IMG/VR virus record: IMGVR_UViG_3300025168_000830
Location: 1 to 20,978 of that record
Source of the DNA: a virus
Reading direction: 5' to 3' (one strand)
DNA length: 20,978 nucleotides
The notes below the pieces were generated by a model. The model saw only the letters and a program-made list of their open reading frames with translations, was not told the origin of the DNA and ran no database searches. The position numbers were made by a program, and so were the translations under genes. Below are positions 11,979 to 18,960 of this stretch, one piece after another; position 1 is the first letter of the stretch; every line of letters begins with the position of its first letter.

Positions 11979-12110
11979 TCTGGGCAATGCCAATAAGTCC
12001 CAGGCTCTAACCCCGCTTCTTGCTTCTTCGTTCTGCGTTGTAACTCGTCCCTACGCACCTCCCTGTTTCTTATTGCCATCGCTTCCAAGTTCCACGATTA
12101 AGAACTTGGC
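11979..12110. ncRNA. Structured tandem element, copy 1
   Basis: Two hairpins flank a pyrimidine-rich middle. Hairpin 1: CTGGG (11980-11984) and CCCAG (11999-12003) with a 14-nt loop. Hairpin 2: CCAAGTTC (12085-12092) and GAACTTGG (12102-12109) with loop CACGATTAA. The hairpin-2 stem is preceded by TTATTGCCATCGCTT, which is conserved in copy 2. Coding strand is unknown because both strands can fold. No clear promoter or T-run is visible, so a 3'-UTR element or a DNA-level element remains possible. Confidence 0.6.
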
Positions 12111-12123
12111 CAAAAGTATTTTA

Positions 12124-12260
12124 TCTAGGCAACGTCAATAAGTCCTAGTTCACCTCGACGCCCTGCAACTTACTGCGTTTCGTCTCATCGCGGCTCTCTT
12201 CGCCTCTACGCTCTACGCCTTACCGCCATCGCTTTCCAGTTCCACGATTAAGAACTGGAC
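12124..12260. ncRNA. Structured tandem element, copy 2
   Basis: Same plan as copy 1. Hairpin 1: CTAGG (12125-12129) and CCTAG (12144-12148), again with a 14-nt loop. Hairpin 2: TCCAGTTC (12235-12242) and GAACTGGA (12252-12259), again with loop CACGATTAA. Against copy 1, three stem positions differ and each is matched by a compensating change in the opposite arm. The middle (12149-12219) is not alignable with confidence. It ends 1 bp before the stop codon of the leftward helicase gene. Confidence 0.6.
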
Positions 12261-12261
12261 C

Positions 12262-13647
12262 TTAATACTTCCTCCCATAAAAGATCTTGTAAGCCCAGCC
12301 GGACTTGTATCCCTTCTTTTTGGCTAGTGCAAGAAGTTCAGGCAAGGTTCGCGCCATTGCCTGTGCTTTTTTGCGTTCACGGCGTTCAGCAGAAGCTTCC
12401 CGACGCATCTCTTGTAATTCGCCGTCCTTGTGTGCAAGCTCGCGAGTCTTCTCTTTGAAGACGTGACCACAGCATGGGCATTCAGGCTGCGGCTTGAAGG
12501 CTGCAAAGCATTTTGGGCACTGCCGCACTGATGGTGCTGGTTCGTCCTTGCGTTGCCTTTTTGGCTTGCTGTCTAACGACCAATCGCGGCGATCATCAAC
12601 AAAGCCATGTTTGACAGTGCTGCCAACGTGATCCAGAACAATTGCGATCTTGCCATTTTGAGGCCGGAGGATCCGTCCAACTTGCTGCAAGTACAGCGAC
12701 TCTGACTGAGTTGGTCTGAGGAGAATTGCTGCGGAGACTGCTGGTACATCAGTGCCTTCTGAGACGACATCAACGGAGCAGAGGACTTGAGTGCGACCAT
12801 CGGCAAGACCGGAGATCGCTTCATCACGTTCATCCATGGGCATGTTGCCTGTGACGAGCTTTGCGCGATACCCAGCTGCTTTGAAAGACTCACAAACAGA
12901 GGATGCGTGTTTTACGGAGCAGCAGAAAGCAATAGCAGGTAAGCCGTCAGCGAAGCGACGGTAACAATCGCAGGCAGAACCAGTAATTGTGGGGCGATCC
13001 ATCGCCTGAGAAAGCTGATCATTTGCGTAGTCACCCGCTCGAGTTTTTACTTGGGACAGATCTGCGAGCATTGGCGGAGCGAAGACCTTGTGCGGCGACA
13101 GAAAGCCACCATTTACGAGCTGTTCGACGGAAGGCCCTGACACGAGGGTGTCGAAGTGGCTGCCAAGGCCGCGACCGTCTAATCGGCTGGGAGTAGCGGT
13201 GACGCCAATTTTCCTGGCGTGACTGAACTGGGCGGTAATTTTGTCCCAAGAGCCAGCTACTGCATGGTGTGCTTCATCAATGATGATCAGGTCTGGATTG
13301 AAGTCAGTAGTTGTTAAGCGACGTACAAGTGTCTGAACTGAGGCGATTTGTACCTTGTGTTCTGAGGGCGTGAAGCCTGCAGCGATGATGCCGTGCTGTA
13401 CACCTGCAGCAGTGAGCTTGGATGAGGCTTGCTTGATGAGTTCACGGCGGTGAACAAGGATGAGAGTGGACTTGCTTTTGATCGTTGCGCTACGTGCAAT
13501 TTCAACGAAGACGACAGTCTTGCCAGACCCAGTAGGCATGACAAGTAGTGAGGAGCGACGACCTTGACCGAAAGCCCAGCGGAGGTCTGCTACTGCTTGT
13601 AATTGATAAGGACGTAAGGGCATCGAAGTTGCGTGATGCGTGCTCAT
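12262..13647 (-). CDS. SF2 DEAD/DEAH-box helicase with C-terminal zinc finger, 461 aa
   Basis: ATP-dependent helicase for DNA replication or recombination. Numbered from MSTHHATSMPLRPYQ: Q-motif region RPYQLQAV, Walker A PTGSGKT (38-44), DEAH (124-127), TATP (150-153) and motif VI QVGRILRP (322-329). The tail carries a zinc finger CPKC...CPCC (C377, C380, C390, C393) and a charged helix. The ORF can be extended to 13674, but ATG at 13647 or a later MPLRPYQ start leaves room for the divergent nuclease gene. Its 3' end abuts the tandem hairpin element, which could act as its 3' UTR. Confidence 0.88.
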   Translation of the reverse strand: MSTHHATSMPLRPYQLQAVADLRWAFGQGRRSSLLVMPTGSGKTVVFVEIARSATIKSKSTLILVHRRELIKQASSKLTAAGVQHGIIAAGFTPSEHKVQIASVQTLVRRLTTTDFNPDLIIIDEAHHAVAGSWDKITAQFSHARKIGVTATPSRLDGRGLGSHFDTLVSGPSVEQLVNGGFLSPHKVFAPPMLADLSQVKTRAGDYANDQLSQAMDRPTITGSACDCYRRFADGLPAIAFCCSVKHASSVCESFKAAGYRAKLVTGNMPMDERDEAISGLADGRTQVLCSVDVVSEGTDVPAVSAAILLRPTQSESLYLQQVGRILRPQNGKIAIVLDHVGSTVKHGFVDDRRDWSLDSKPKRQRKDEPAPSVRQCPKCFAAFKPQPECPCCGHVFKEKTRELAHKDGELQEMRREASAERRERKKAQAMARTLPELLALAKKKGYKSGWAYKIFYGRKY

Positions 13648-13681
13648 GGTATACGATGAGCCTGCAAGCGACAAGCTGCTT

Positions 13682-14527
13682 ATGCTTACCCAATTAACAA
13701 ACGCCGAGTATCACGCCCATGAGGCGATCTCAAAAAGCAAGCTCGATGCTGCACGCAAAAGTGGCAAGCATCTACACGATATGCTCTATGGCCCACCACG
13801 GGAGTCAACTGCGGCTTTCAGCTTCGGTACTGCTTTTCATGCTGCAGTCTTGCCTGGTGAGGACTTCTCTCAGGTGGCTGTTCGCATGCCAAAGGACATC
13901 ACAAGCAAGGCCACAAAGGCTGGAAAAGAGTTTGCTAAAGAGCACGAAGGCAAGATCATTTTGAATCACAGCGATTCATATGCTCTTGATCAAATGATGC
14001 TTAGCGTCAGAGAACACCCTGCAGCCTCTGGACTTCTTGGCGGTGAACTTCTAGGTAAATCAGAGCAAAGCTTTTTCTGCAAAGACACTGGCGACACGGA
14101 TCTGGAACTTAAATGCCGTCCTGACTTCATGTTGGATGACGGCAGCCTGATCATTGACATCAAAACCACCACCGATGCCTCACCTAATGGTTTCAAGAAA
14201 AGCCTTGCAAGTTTTCGCTATCACGTCCAAGCGGCTTGGTATTTGGAAGTGGTCGAGAAGGCTACTGGCCGCCGTCCTGAAGCTTTCATCTTCATTGCGA
14301 CTGAGAAACAACGTCCGTTTTCGACAGCTGTCTATGTAGCTGACTCAGACTGCATCCGCATTGGCATGGAACAAGCCCGAGAGGACTTGCTGAATATTGC
14401 CAAATGGAAGAACACCGGCATCTATCCGGGCTATTCAAGTCAGGCAGAGATGATATCTCTGCCGAAGTGGATGCTGCCTCGCGAGGACGGTGCTATGCCT
14501 GCGTCTGAACCCATTCAGCTGTATTGA
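13682..14527 (+). CDS. RecE-like PD-(D/E)XK exonuclease, 281 aa
   Basis: Resembles the C-terminal domain of exonuclease VIII (RecE), which resects DNA ends to give single strands for RecT. It begins MLTQLTNAEYHAHEAISKSK. Family signatures are FGTAFHAAVL, KCRPDFMLDDGSLIIDIKTT (Asp of RPDF, then Asp-x-Lys) and YHVQAAWYL, which carries the usual Gln-Tyr motif. ATG at 13682 gives the natural start; the ORF extends 14 codons further to 13640 but would overlap the divergent helicase. Gene order with RecT downstream supports the role. Confidence 0.85.
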   Translation: MLTQLTNAEYHAHEAISKSKLDAARKSGKHLHDMLYGPPRESTAAFSFGTAFHAAVLPGEDFSQVAVRMPKDITSKATKAGKEFAKEHEGKIILNHSDSYALDQMMLSVREHPAASGLLGGELLGKSEQSFFCKDTGDTDLELKCRPDFMLDDGSLIIDIKTTTDASPNGFKKSLASFRYHVQAAWYLEVVEKATGRRPEAFIFIATEKQRPFSTAVYVADSDCIRIGMEQAREDLLNIAKWKNTGIYPGYSSQAEMISLPKWMLPREDGAMPASEPIQLY

Positions 14528-14528
14528 C

Positions 14529-14681
14529 ATGCCATCAGGACGCCATTTGACCTGGGGTACAAGACCGCAGGATGTGATCGCTGAAGCAAAGGCAAATGCT
14601 CTTGCTGCCTTGGTCCTTGATTCACCAAAACTTACGCATCTTGAGCAAGCTTTTTGGGAGGTATACAAGAAAAGAAGATGA
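14529..14681 (+). CDS. Small hypothetical protein, 50 aa
   Basis: MPSGRHLTWGTRPQDVIAEA continues through a helix ending HLEQAFWEVYKKRR. It starts 1 bp after the nuclease stop and lies before the RecT-like gene, so it is probably a co-transcribed accessory. No known family. An upstream in-frame start at 14490 would lie inside the nuclease gene. Confidence 0.6.
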   Translation: MPSGRHLTWGTRPQDVIAEAKANALAALVLDSPKLTHLEQAFWEVYKKRR

Positions 14682-14765
14682 TTCAACGGGGGATAACAGT
14701 GCGGAGTGCCTCATTGCTGGCCAGGCGTGTCAACCCCCGATCAATGTCCCTTTACCTATTTATTT

Positions 14766-15437
14766 ATGAGTGACGAACACGCATTAGTCAGGACGCAGCA
14801 GGGCTCGATCTATTCGAATGTTGCTTCGTTTGAATCTGCGCAGCGAATGGCGGCTTCATTAGCCGACAGCAAGTTGGTGCCTATTCAGTATCAAGGCCAG
14901 GCTGGATTGTCGAATTGCATCGTGGCGATGGAGATTGCCAATCGGATGGGCATGAGTGCTTTTCAGGTGATGCAAAACCTGAATGTGATTCATGGTCGTC
15001 CCAGCTGGAGCAGTCAGTTCATTATTGGATTGATTAAAGGCTGCGGTCGCTTTGAGGATTTTGACTATCGAGAGTCAGAAGATTCCTGCCAGTGTTTTGC
15101 AACCTTTAAAACCGGATCTAAGCAGGTCTCAGGACCGAAAATCACCATGCAAATGGCTAAAGATGAGGGCTGGACGAAGAACAGCAAGTGGCGCACAATG
15201 CCTCAGACCATGCTGCGCTACAGAGCTGCTAGTGCTTTTGGGCGCTTTCATATTCCAGATTTGATCTTGGGTATTCAAAGCGTGGAGGAGAATGAAGTGA
15301 TCGACGTTCAAGTTGATGTAGCCGAATCACCACCGGCTGCACCATCCACAACGCTTGATCGTCTCAACGAGAAACTTTCAACTCCTAAAACCGAACCGGA
15401 GCCAGTCTCCGATGACTCTGATGACTTTTTTGACTGA
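14766..15437 (+). CDS. RecT-like single-strand annealing protein, 223 aa
   Basis: Pairs complementary single strands during phage recombination. Signatures: AMEIANRMGMSAFQVMQNLN, IHGRPSWSSQFIIGLI, and KWRTMPQTMLRYRAASAFGR. These match the pattern seen in RecT-type proteins (a YEIAxxxGLSPxxxxxQVYxIHGKP-like segment, then a WxxxPxxMLRxRAxxxA segment). The C-terminus is acidic and ends DDSDDFFD, like an SSB tail. ATG at 14766 is preferred; its leader CCCTTTACCTATTTATTT resembles the C-rich leaders of the left block. A 20-codon upstream extension is unlikely. Confidence 0.75.
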   Translation: MSDEHALVRTQQGSIYSNVASFESAQRMAASLADSKLVPIQYQGQAGLSNCIVAMEIANRMGMSAFQVMQNLNVIHGRPSWSSQFIIGLIKGCGRFEDFDYRESEDSCQCFATFKTGSKQVSGPKITMQMAKDEGWTKNSKWRTMPQTMLRYRAASAFGRFHIPDLILGIQSVEENEVIDVQVDVAESPPAAPSTTLDRLNEKLSTPKTEPEPVSDDSDDFFD

Positions 15438-15597
15438 ATCAAACCTTGCTGAACGCTGGCAGTGCCACCGGCAAACTCTTGCTAGGTGGCGTGCGGCGGG
15501 ATCTGGGCCCCCGTTTATCAAGCTTCAGAACAAGGTGCTCTACAAGTTGTCCGACATAGAGCAGTACGAAACCACCAAAACCATCACCCCCGAGTAA
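15412..15597 (+). CDS. Excisionase/AlpA-like helix-turn-helix protein, 61 aa
   Basis: A MerR-fold HTH_17 type domain: NLAERWQCHRQTLARWRAAG, then SGPPFIKLQNKVLYKLSDIE. The Pro-Pro-Phe-x-Lys wing and the Tyr-x-x-x-Asp-Ile ending are typical of Xis and AlpA proteins. It may act in excision or as a transcription regulator; no integrase is visible here. It starts with ATG at 15412 or 15421 inside the RecT gene end, overlapping by about 20 bp. Confidence 0.8.
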   Translation: MTLMTFLTESNLAERWQCHRQTLARWRAAGSGPPFIKLQNKVLYKLSDIEQYETTKTITPE

Positions 15598-15600
15598 ATC

Positions 15601-16059
15601 ATGGAATTTAAGTTCAACTCCAGTGTCTTCAAGGTTTCAGCTGAGCAGCACCAGGAGCAAAAAGGCGACAAGTATGACCCCGGCAAGAACTACCCAAATT
15701 TTGAGGGGACGCTAAGCATCCCAAAGGGGCAGTTGTACGCATTAGCCGAGTACCTGCAATACGCAAGCGGGACCGACCTGAAACATGACAGCTACTTAAA
15801 CGATGTCGTGATCCCAATCAAAGTTGCTGGCTGGGCAAAGACGTCTTCTTCTGGCAAGAAGTATTTGAGCCTTCAGTACACACCTAACTACAAGACGCTA
15901 CTAGCTGCGCAAGAAGCAAAAGAAGCGCAAGCCATTTCTGCGCATGCTGAAACGTTGCAGCAACCCTCTGAAGCCTGTTCTGTCAACACTGCTGCCGCTA
16001 ACTTGGCGCAAACCACTGGTGGGGTTGTTGTGAAGGACACAGAGGAGGACATTTTTTAA
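15601..16059 (+). CDS. Possible single-stranded DNA-binding protein, 152 aa
   Basis: Not recognised by family, but three traits fit a phage SSB. There is a beta-rich N-terminal domain (FEGTLSIPKGQLYALAEYLQ; VVIPIKVAGWAKTSSSGKKY with LSLQYTP). The segment at about 105-140 is low-complexity Ala/Gln. The acidic C-terminal end is VKDTEEDIF, similar to the SSB interaction tip. Position right after RecE/RecT-like genes supports this. An alternative is an unrelated recombination accessory. ATG at 15601 is 3 bp after the previous stop. Confidence 0.5.
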   Translation: MEFKFNSSVFKVSAEQHQEQKGDKYDPGKNYPNFEGTLSIPKGQLYALAEYLQYASGTDLKHDSYLNDVVIPIKVAGWAKTSSSGKKYLSLQYTPNYKTLLAAQEAKEAQAISAHAETLQQPSEACSVNTAAANLAQTTGGVVVKDTEEDIF

Positions 16060-16060
16060 G

Positions 16061-16252
16061 GTGAAAATCCCGAACTCTCCAGCTGAGTTCATCAAAGGGT
16101 GCTTAGACAGCGCCCTTGAAGACTTAGGCGATGACTCTCATGTGACGATCCCGACCTTGCATCTCAAACGGATCATGGATGGTTACTGGGAAGCCATGGA
16201 ACTCGTAGCAGATCAACAGAAAGTTATTGATGCCTTTACTAAGAATGCTTGA
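16061..16252 (+). CDS. Small hypothetical protein, 63 aa
   Basis: MKIPNSPAEFIKGCLDSALE is followed by an acidic then helical tail ending AMELVADQQKVIDAFTKNA. It starts with GTG at 16061 right after the previous stop. It ends overlapping the next gene by 8 bp. Unknown function. Confidence 0.6.
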   Translation: MKIPNSPAEFIKGCLDSALEDLGDDSHVTIPTLHLKRIMDGYWEAMELVADQQKVIDAFTKNA

Positions 16253-16472
16253 ACGAATGGGACTATCAATGGTCAGGCTGGGCAGTGATCGCCCGGTCTG
16301 GCTAGTCCAACCACCGGCCTGGGTAGTTCAGCACCTTGAACCACTACCGTCTCAAAAATTTAAACTTGAGATGTCACCTATTGCCAAGGTTGGTGTCTGG
16401 ATGATTCAAAGGTCCAATCCACTTGCGAGTGTGAATGAGGCTGGTAGAGTCATCAAGATCACGCTGCCATGA
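16245..16472 (+). CDS. Small hypothetical protein, 75 aa
   Basis: MLERMGLSMVRLGSDRPVWL is followed by VQPPAWVVQHLEPLPSQ and a beta-rich C-terminus ending VIKITLP. ATG at 16245 overlaps the end of the upstream gene (8 bp), so coupling is likely. Unrecognised. A promoter follows its stop, marking the end of this sub-operon. Confidence 0.55.
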   Translation: MLERMGLSMVRLGSDRPVWLVQPPAWVVQHLEPLPSQKFKLEMSPIAKVGVWMIQRSNPLASVNEAGRVIKITLP

Positions 16473-16507
16473 GCAGCTAAAACCGTGTATCTGCAAGTCC
16501 TTGTGGG

Positions 16508-16540
16508 TATACTGCTGACTTAGTACCCCTTACCTAAATG
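16508..16540 (+). promoter_or_regulatory. Candidate -10 element and TACCCCTTAC leader
   Basis: TATACT at 16508-16513, preceded by TTGTGGG, gives a likely -10 box. Transcription would start near 16519-16520, so the mRNA would begin at about TTAGTACCCCTTACCTAAATG, a leader of under 20 nt. No good -35 is visible. The CCCCTTAC part is the same motif that precedes starts in the GC-rich left block, placing it at the very 5' end of the transcript. Confidence 0.45.
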
Positions 16541-16924
16541 TTTGACCCTTTTTACGAAAGCGACAGCCTTGGTCGAGTCCTTTATGTAAAGGACTTGCAA
16601 GGGTTGAATCGGAGTGATTGCTTATTGCTTGAGCAAGAACTTAATTTAGCCATTGCGCGTATGACGCAAACAATGGAAAGAGATTGGGACACGGCTGAGT
16701 CTGGTCTGCTAAAAAAGATCAGTATTAAGCTAAAAGTCTGCGAGAAATTTCTTAAGCGTGTTTCTCAAGTTAGAGAGCATGATCTCCTGAAAGTAGATGA
16801 GTACCATTTGGTATTTCTGCGTCAAAGGCTTGCCAATCATCTTGGGCCTATGGCTGCAGACAAAATGATGAACGAAGCGAGGCAAGACGCATTTCGTCAG
16901 CTCAACAAAGAATCCATCTCTTAA
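16538..16924 (+). CDS. Hypothetical helical protein, 128 aa
   Basis: Unrecognised. Mostly alpha-helical, including LLLEQELNLAIARMTQTMER, SGLLKKISIKLKVCEKFLKR and KVDEYHLVFLRQRLANHLGP. Coiled-coil-like heptads are likely but no catalytic motif is seen. It has its own promoter-like sequence directly upstream with the CCCCTTAC leader, and is followed after 8 bp by the ribbon-helix-helix gene. Confidence 0.65.
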   Translation: MFDPFYESDSLGRVLYVKDLQGLNRSDCLLLEQELNLAIARMTQTMERDWDTAESGLLKKISIKLKVCEKFLKRVSQVREHDLLKVDEYHLVFLRQRLANHLGPMAADKMMNEARQDAFRQLNKESIS

Positions 16925-16932
16925 CTTTTCAA

Positions 16933-17241
16933 ATGCCTGATTGCAATCGCACCTATCCCGTGCGCGTCGATGTTCGCCTGACAGAAGAAGAGCGCGACCT
17001 CTTGAATGAAGAGGCACTTAAGCGTGGTATCACTCGCCAGGAGCTACTTAGGGCTCGAGTGTTGAGTGAAGCCAATCAGCCTGCACCTGTCCCTGAGATT
17101 AAACCTAAGCACTATTCCAAGGGTCGTGACTCCATCGATCAAGCTATTGACGCTGTCAACCGCCGGTACGACATTCCGCGTTCACAGGTAGAACCATTGA
17201 TCTGCACGATCATTTGTGCTTTAAATGCTCAGGCCAAGTGA
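16933..17241 (+). CDS. Ribbon-helix-helix protein (MobC-like), 102 aa
   Basis: The N-terminus YPVRVDVRLTEEERDLLNEE, then ALKRGITRQELLRARVL, has the ribbon-helix-helix plan seen in plasmid MobC and phage regulators. A Pro-rich linker (about 50-62) leads to a second helical domain (KGRDSIDQAIDAVNRRYDIP). DNA binding is likely, with the target unknown. No relaxase gene is nearby. It overlaps the next gene as GTGA. Confidence 0.7.
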   Translation: MPDCNRTYPVRVDVRLTEEERDLLNEEALKRGITRQELLRARVLSEANQPAPVPEIKPKHYSKGRDSIDQAIDAVNRRYDIPRSQVEPLICTIICALNAQAK

Positions 17242-17426
17242 AATCACTAGAAGACGCGCTGGATGAGCTTTATGAGGGGCAAACAAACGTAGCGGTACAG
17301 GCTGCGGAGTTAAATATGAGTAAAACCGATTTGCAGCAGGTCTTCAGGGATTATGTGTCAAAACGGTTAATTGATGATGACATCTGGGCAAGAGATGTGG
17401 AGATATCTTGGCCTTACATCACCTGA
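17238..17426 (+). CDS. Small hypothetical protein, 62 aa
   Basis: Starts with GTG at 17238 in a GTGA overlap. VKSLEDALDELYEGQTNVAV is followed by QAAELNMSKTDLQQVFRDYV, a helical arrangement resembling a small helix-turn-helix (AVQAAELNMSKTDLQQVF). The C-terminus is IWARDVEISWPYIT. Probable regulator, low certainty. Confidence 0.55.
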   Translation: MKSLEDALDELYEGQTNVAVQAAELNMSKTDLQQVFRDYVSKRLIDDDIWARDVEISWPYIT

Positions 17427-17436
17427 GAAGTAATTC

Positions 17437-17748
17437 ATGGCTTCTTATCGCTATCACGCTGGTCGACTGGTAGTCACAGAAGACCATGGTTCATGGCGAG
17501 CCAAGATAAAAACCAAACACAAGCAAGTCTTGTTGCCTCTGACTGCTACCAAGCCAGAACAAGCCATCCTTGAAGCGGAGCAGCTTTACGCCGATGCAAG
17601 ATCTCTTGAAGATGACAGACCACGCTGCATGCAGTGCATACACTGGGAAGTAATCAAGGCTGACTGCAATGTCGGCTGTCTCGAAGGGAGAATGACAGGT
17701 GGGAGTTTCGCAAAAGACTGTGCCTACTTCTGGCGAAATACCGATTGA
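17437..17748 (+). CDS. Hypothetical protein with Cys cluster, 103 aa
   Basis: The N-terminal half is beta-like (SYRYHAGRLVVTEDHGSWRA, then KIKTKHKQVLLPL), followed by a helix (KPEQAILEAEQLYADARSL). The C-terminus carries CMQCIHWE and CNVGCLEGRMTGGSFAKDC, five Cys that could bind a metal. This arrangement is similar to small cyanobacterial or cyanophage proteins with unknown roles. Only 10 bp separate it from the gene upstream. Confidence 0.6.
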   Translation: MASYRYHAGRLVVTEDHGSWRAKIKTKHKQVLLPLTATKPEQAILEAEQLYADARSLEDDRPRCMQCIHWEVIKADCNVGCLEGRMTGGSFAKDCAYFWRNTD

Positions 17749-17917
17749 TGCAATTGATTGTGGAAATGGTTACTACATCATCCAAGGAGTCGATGCGAGG
17801 GGCGAAGCTATCTACAAAAGTTGCAAACCAAAGGGTGAGGTGTGCCGTTTCTCTTGGGACTATTGGCAAGCCATCATGTACGTGGATCAATTTAAGAATG
17901 CCAACGCCAAAAATTGA
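17699..17917 (+). CDS. Small hypothetical protein, 72 aa
   Basis: Starts with GTG at 17699 or 17720, overlapping the Cys-cluster gene. The sequence (IDCGNGYYIIQGVDARGEAI; CKPKGEVCRFSWDYWQAIMY) is compact with two further Cys. It has a believable domain look but no recognised family. It overlaps the next gene by 20 bp. Confidence 0.5.
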   Translation: MGVSQKTVPTSGEIPIDAIDCGNGYYIIQGVDARGEAIYKSCKPKGEVCRFSWDYWQAIMYVDQFKNANAKN

Positions 17918-18053
17918 GAAGATCCTGAAAGACGGTGAGTGGGTGTGGGAAGTCTCTTATGCCGGGACAGTCCAGTATCACAGACAAGACTGGCAGGCCA
18001 AATGGCTGTATGAGCAGGCTGTGCAGGCTTATTCGAGGAAAGAGTCTTCGTAG
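17898..18053 (+). CDS. Small hypothetical protein, 51 aa
   Basis: From ATG at 17898, MPTPKIEKILKDGEWVWEVS is followed by YAGTVQYHRQDWQAKWLYEQ. It is rich in Trp and Tyr, with a C-terminal helix. It overlaps the gene upstream and converges with the leftward gene ending at 18029, overlapping it by 25 bp. An upstream start at 17745 in the same frame would read through the other gene and is rejected. Confidence 0.5.
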   Translation: MPTPKIEKILKDGEWVWEVSYAGTVQYHRQDWQAKWLYEQAVQAYSRKESS

Positions 18054-18277
18054 TCCATCACTGCTATTCGCCCGACTGCTTGCTTAAGCATCTTTGACTG
18101 ATGCCAGTTCTGGCGAACTAAAGCGGTACAGACACCTTTTACAGCATCAAAGTCATTGCAGTCATTGATTTCTCTAACTGTCCTTTCCACCATTAGTTCT
18201 TCTTCAAGGCTTTGCTCAACGATCATCCAATCCATCGACTCCCTGAAGGGATCGTAAGGTTCGTCGTTCAGAGGCAT
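18029..18277 (-). CDS. Hypothetical acidic protein, 82 aa
   Basis: MPLNDEPYDPFRESMDWMIV is followed by EQSLEEELMVERTVREINDC and a helix ending in GRIAVMDYEDSFLE. ATG at 18277 has the strongest Shine-Dalgarno seen on this strand (GGAGGA, 6 nt upstream) and is preferred over the extension to 18310. It overlaps the 68-aa frame upstream by 62 bp. Unknown function. Confidence 0.65.
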   Translation of the reverse strand: MPLNDEPYDPFRESMDWMIVEQSLEEELMVERTVREINDCNDFDAVKGVCTALVRQNWHQSKMLKQAVGRIAVMDYEDSFLE

Positions 18278-18422
18278 AGGGTTCCTCCGTTTTGAACCGT
18301 ATGTAATCACCTATAGCCGGAAATAACCAGTCCTGCACTGGCAAGCAAGCTTCCCAATTGACGGGTTGAACGCAGTTCATTACGACTGTCGTCCACAACG
18401 CGCTGATGTAGCCCCAGTTCAT
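18216..18422 (-). CDS. Small hypothetical protein, 68 aa
   Basis: Starts with an ATGA overlap at the dCTP deaminase stop. The middle (CVQPVNWEACLPVQDWLFPA, then IGDYIRFKTEEPY) looks like a real small domain. The last 20 or so residues are read through the overlapping downstream gene, so the C-terminus may be a by-product of the overlap. It belongs to the deaminase operon by position. Confidence 0.45.
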   Translation of the reverse strand: MNWGYISALWTTVVMNCVQPVNWEACLPVQDWLFPAIGDYIRFKTEEPYASERRTLRSLQGVDGLDDR

Positions 18423-18937
18423 GCAACGCTTGGCATAACGGTCCCATGGTTGTTGTAGTTGCCGGTTAGGGCATAGCTATGCATTGGCACGTTGTTCATT
18501 AGGTGAAAGACCATCTGACCAATCTTGAGTCCTGGGTACAGGGGCAAATCGTGGTAACGACGTTCATTCTTTAATTCGAGAGTGAGCTTGCTTCCGTGCC
18601 AGCCTGGATCGCACCAACCAGCAAGAAGATGATTAAGGCCTTCTCTGGCACGGCTTGACTTGAGTACAAACTGAGCGGAGATGTCGTCCGGGAGATTAAA
18701 GCACTCACGTGTCTCAGCCAAGCAAAAGCCGCCGGGCGAAAGCAGGTATGGGTCATCCTTCGTTGCCTTCTTGATGTCTACCCGAAACAGGTCTTTATTT
18801 GTTGGAGACTCAACCATCAAGAAATTGCCAAGCACTACGTCAAGGCTGGCTGGGTTGATCAGCTCTGGATTGAAGGGCCACACCATTTGGCTGTTTTCAC
18901 AACGCGCACGAATCTCCCAATCGCAAAGGACTGCCAC
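18419..18937 (-). CDS. dcd: dCTP deaminase, 172 aa
   Basis: Converts dCTP to dUTP, feeding thymidylate synthesis; common in phages. Motifs fit the trimeric Dcd/dUTPase fold: NPASLDVVLGN (28-38), LSPGGFCLAET (66-76), KSSRAREGL (93-101), DPGWHG (110-115) and LTLELKN with the expected catalytic Glu121. PGLKIGQMVFHLM (135-147) completes the core. Length is close to the usual 180-200. It starts with GTG at 18937, shortly after a palindrome (18945-18960) resembling a degenerate LexA box. It lies between a C39-like peptidase and small genes, all transcribed leftward. Confidence 0.85.
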   Translation of the reverse strand: MAVLCDWEIRARCENSQMVWPFNPELINPASLDVVLGNFLMVESPTNKDLFRVDIKKATKDDPYLLSPGGFCLAETRECFNLPDDISAQFVLKSSRAREGLNHLLAGWCDPGWHGSKLTLELKNERRYHDLPLYPGLKIGQMVFHLMNNVPMHSYALTGNYNNHGTVMPSVA

Positions 18938-18944
18938 GCTTTAT

Positions 18945-18960
18945 AGGTAAAAACGTACCT
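18945..18960. promoter_or_regulatory. Dyad AGGTA-N6-TACCT ahead of dcd
   Basis: Located 8 bp upstream of the dCTP deaminase GTG. Its core on the minus strand (GGTACGTTTTTACC) differs from the cyanobacterial LexA consensus RGTACNNNDGTWCB at one position. It overlaps the end of the C39-like gene. Could be a weak LexA site or an unrelated dyad. Confidence 0.3.

Noticed and set aside
11903-12088. 61-aa minus-strand frame over structured element copy 1
   Set aside because: The corresponding frame in copy 2 is interrupted by stops, whereas the stems are preserved by paired changes; structure rather than coding is under selection.
12987-13249. Frames of 69-72 codons overlapping the helicase
   Set aside because: Shadows of the helicase reading frame with no start context.
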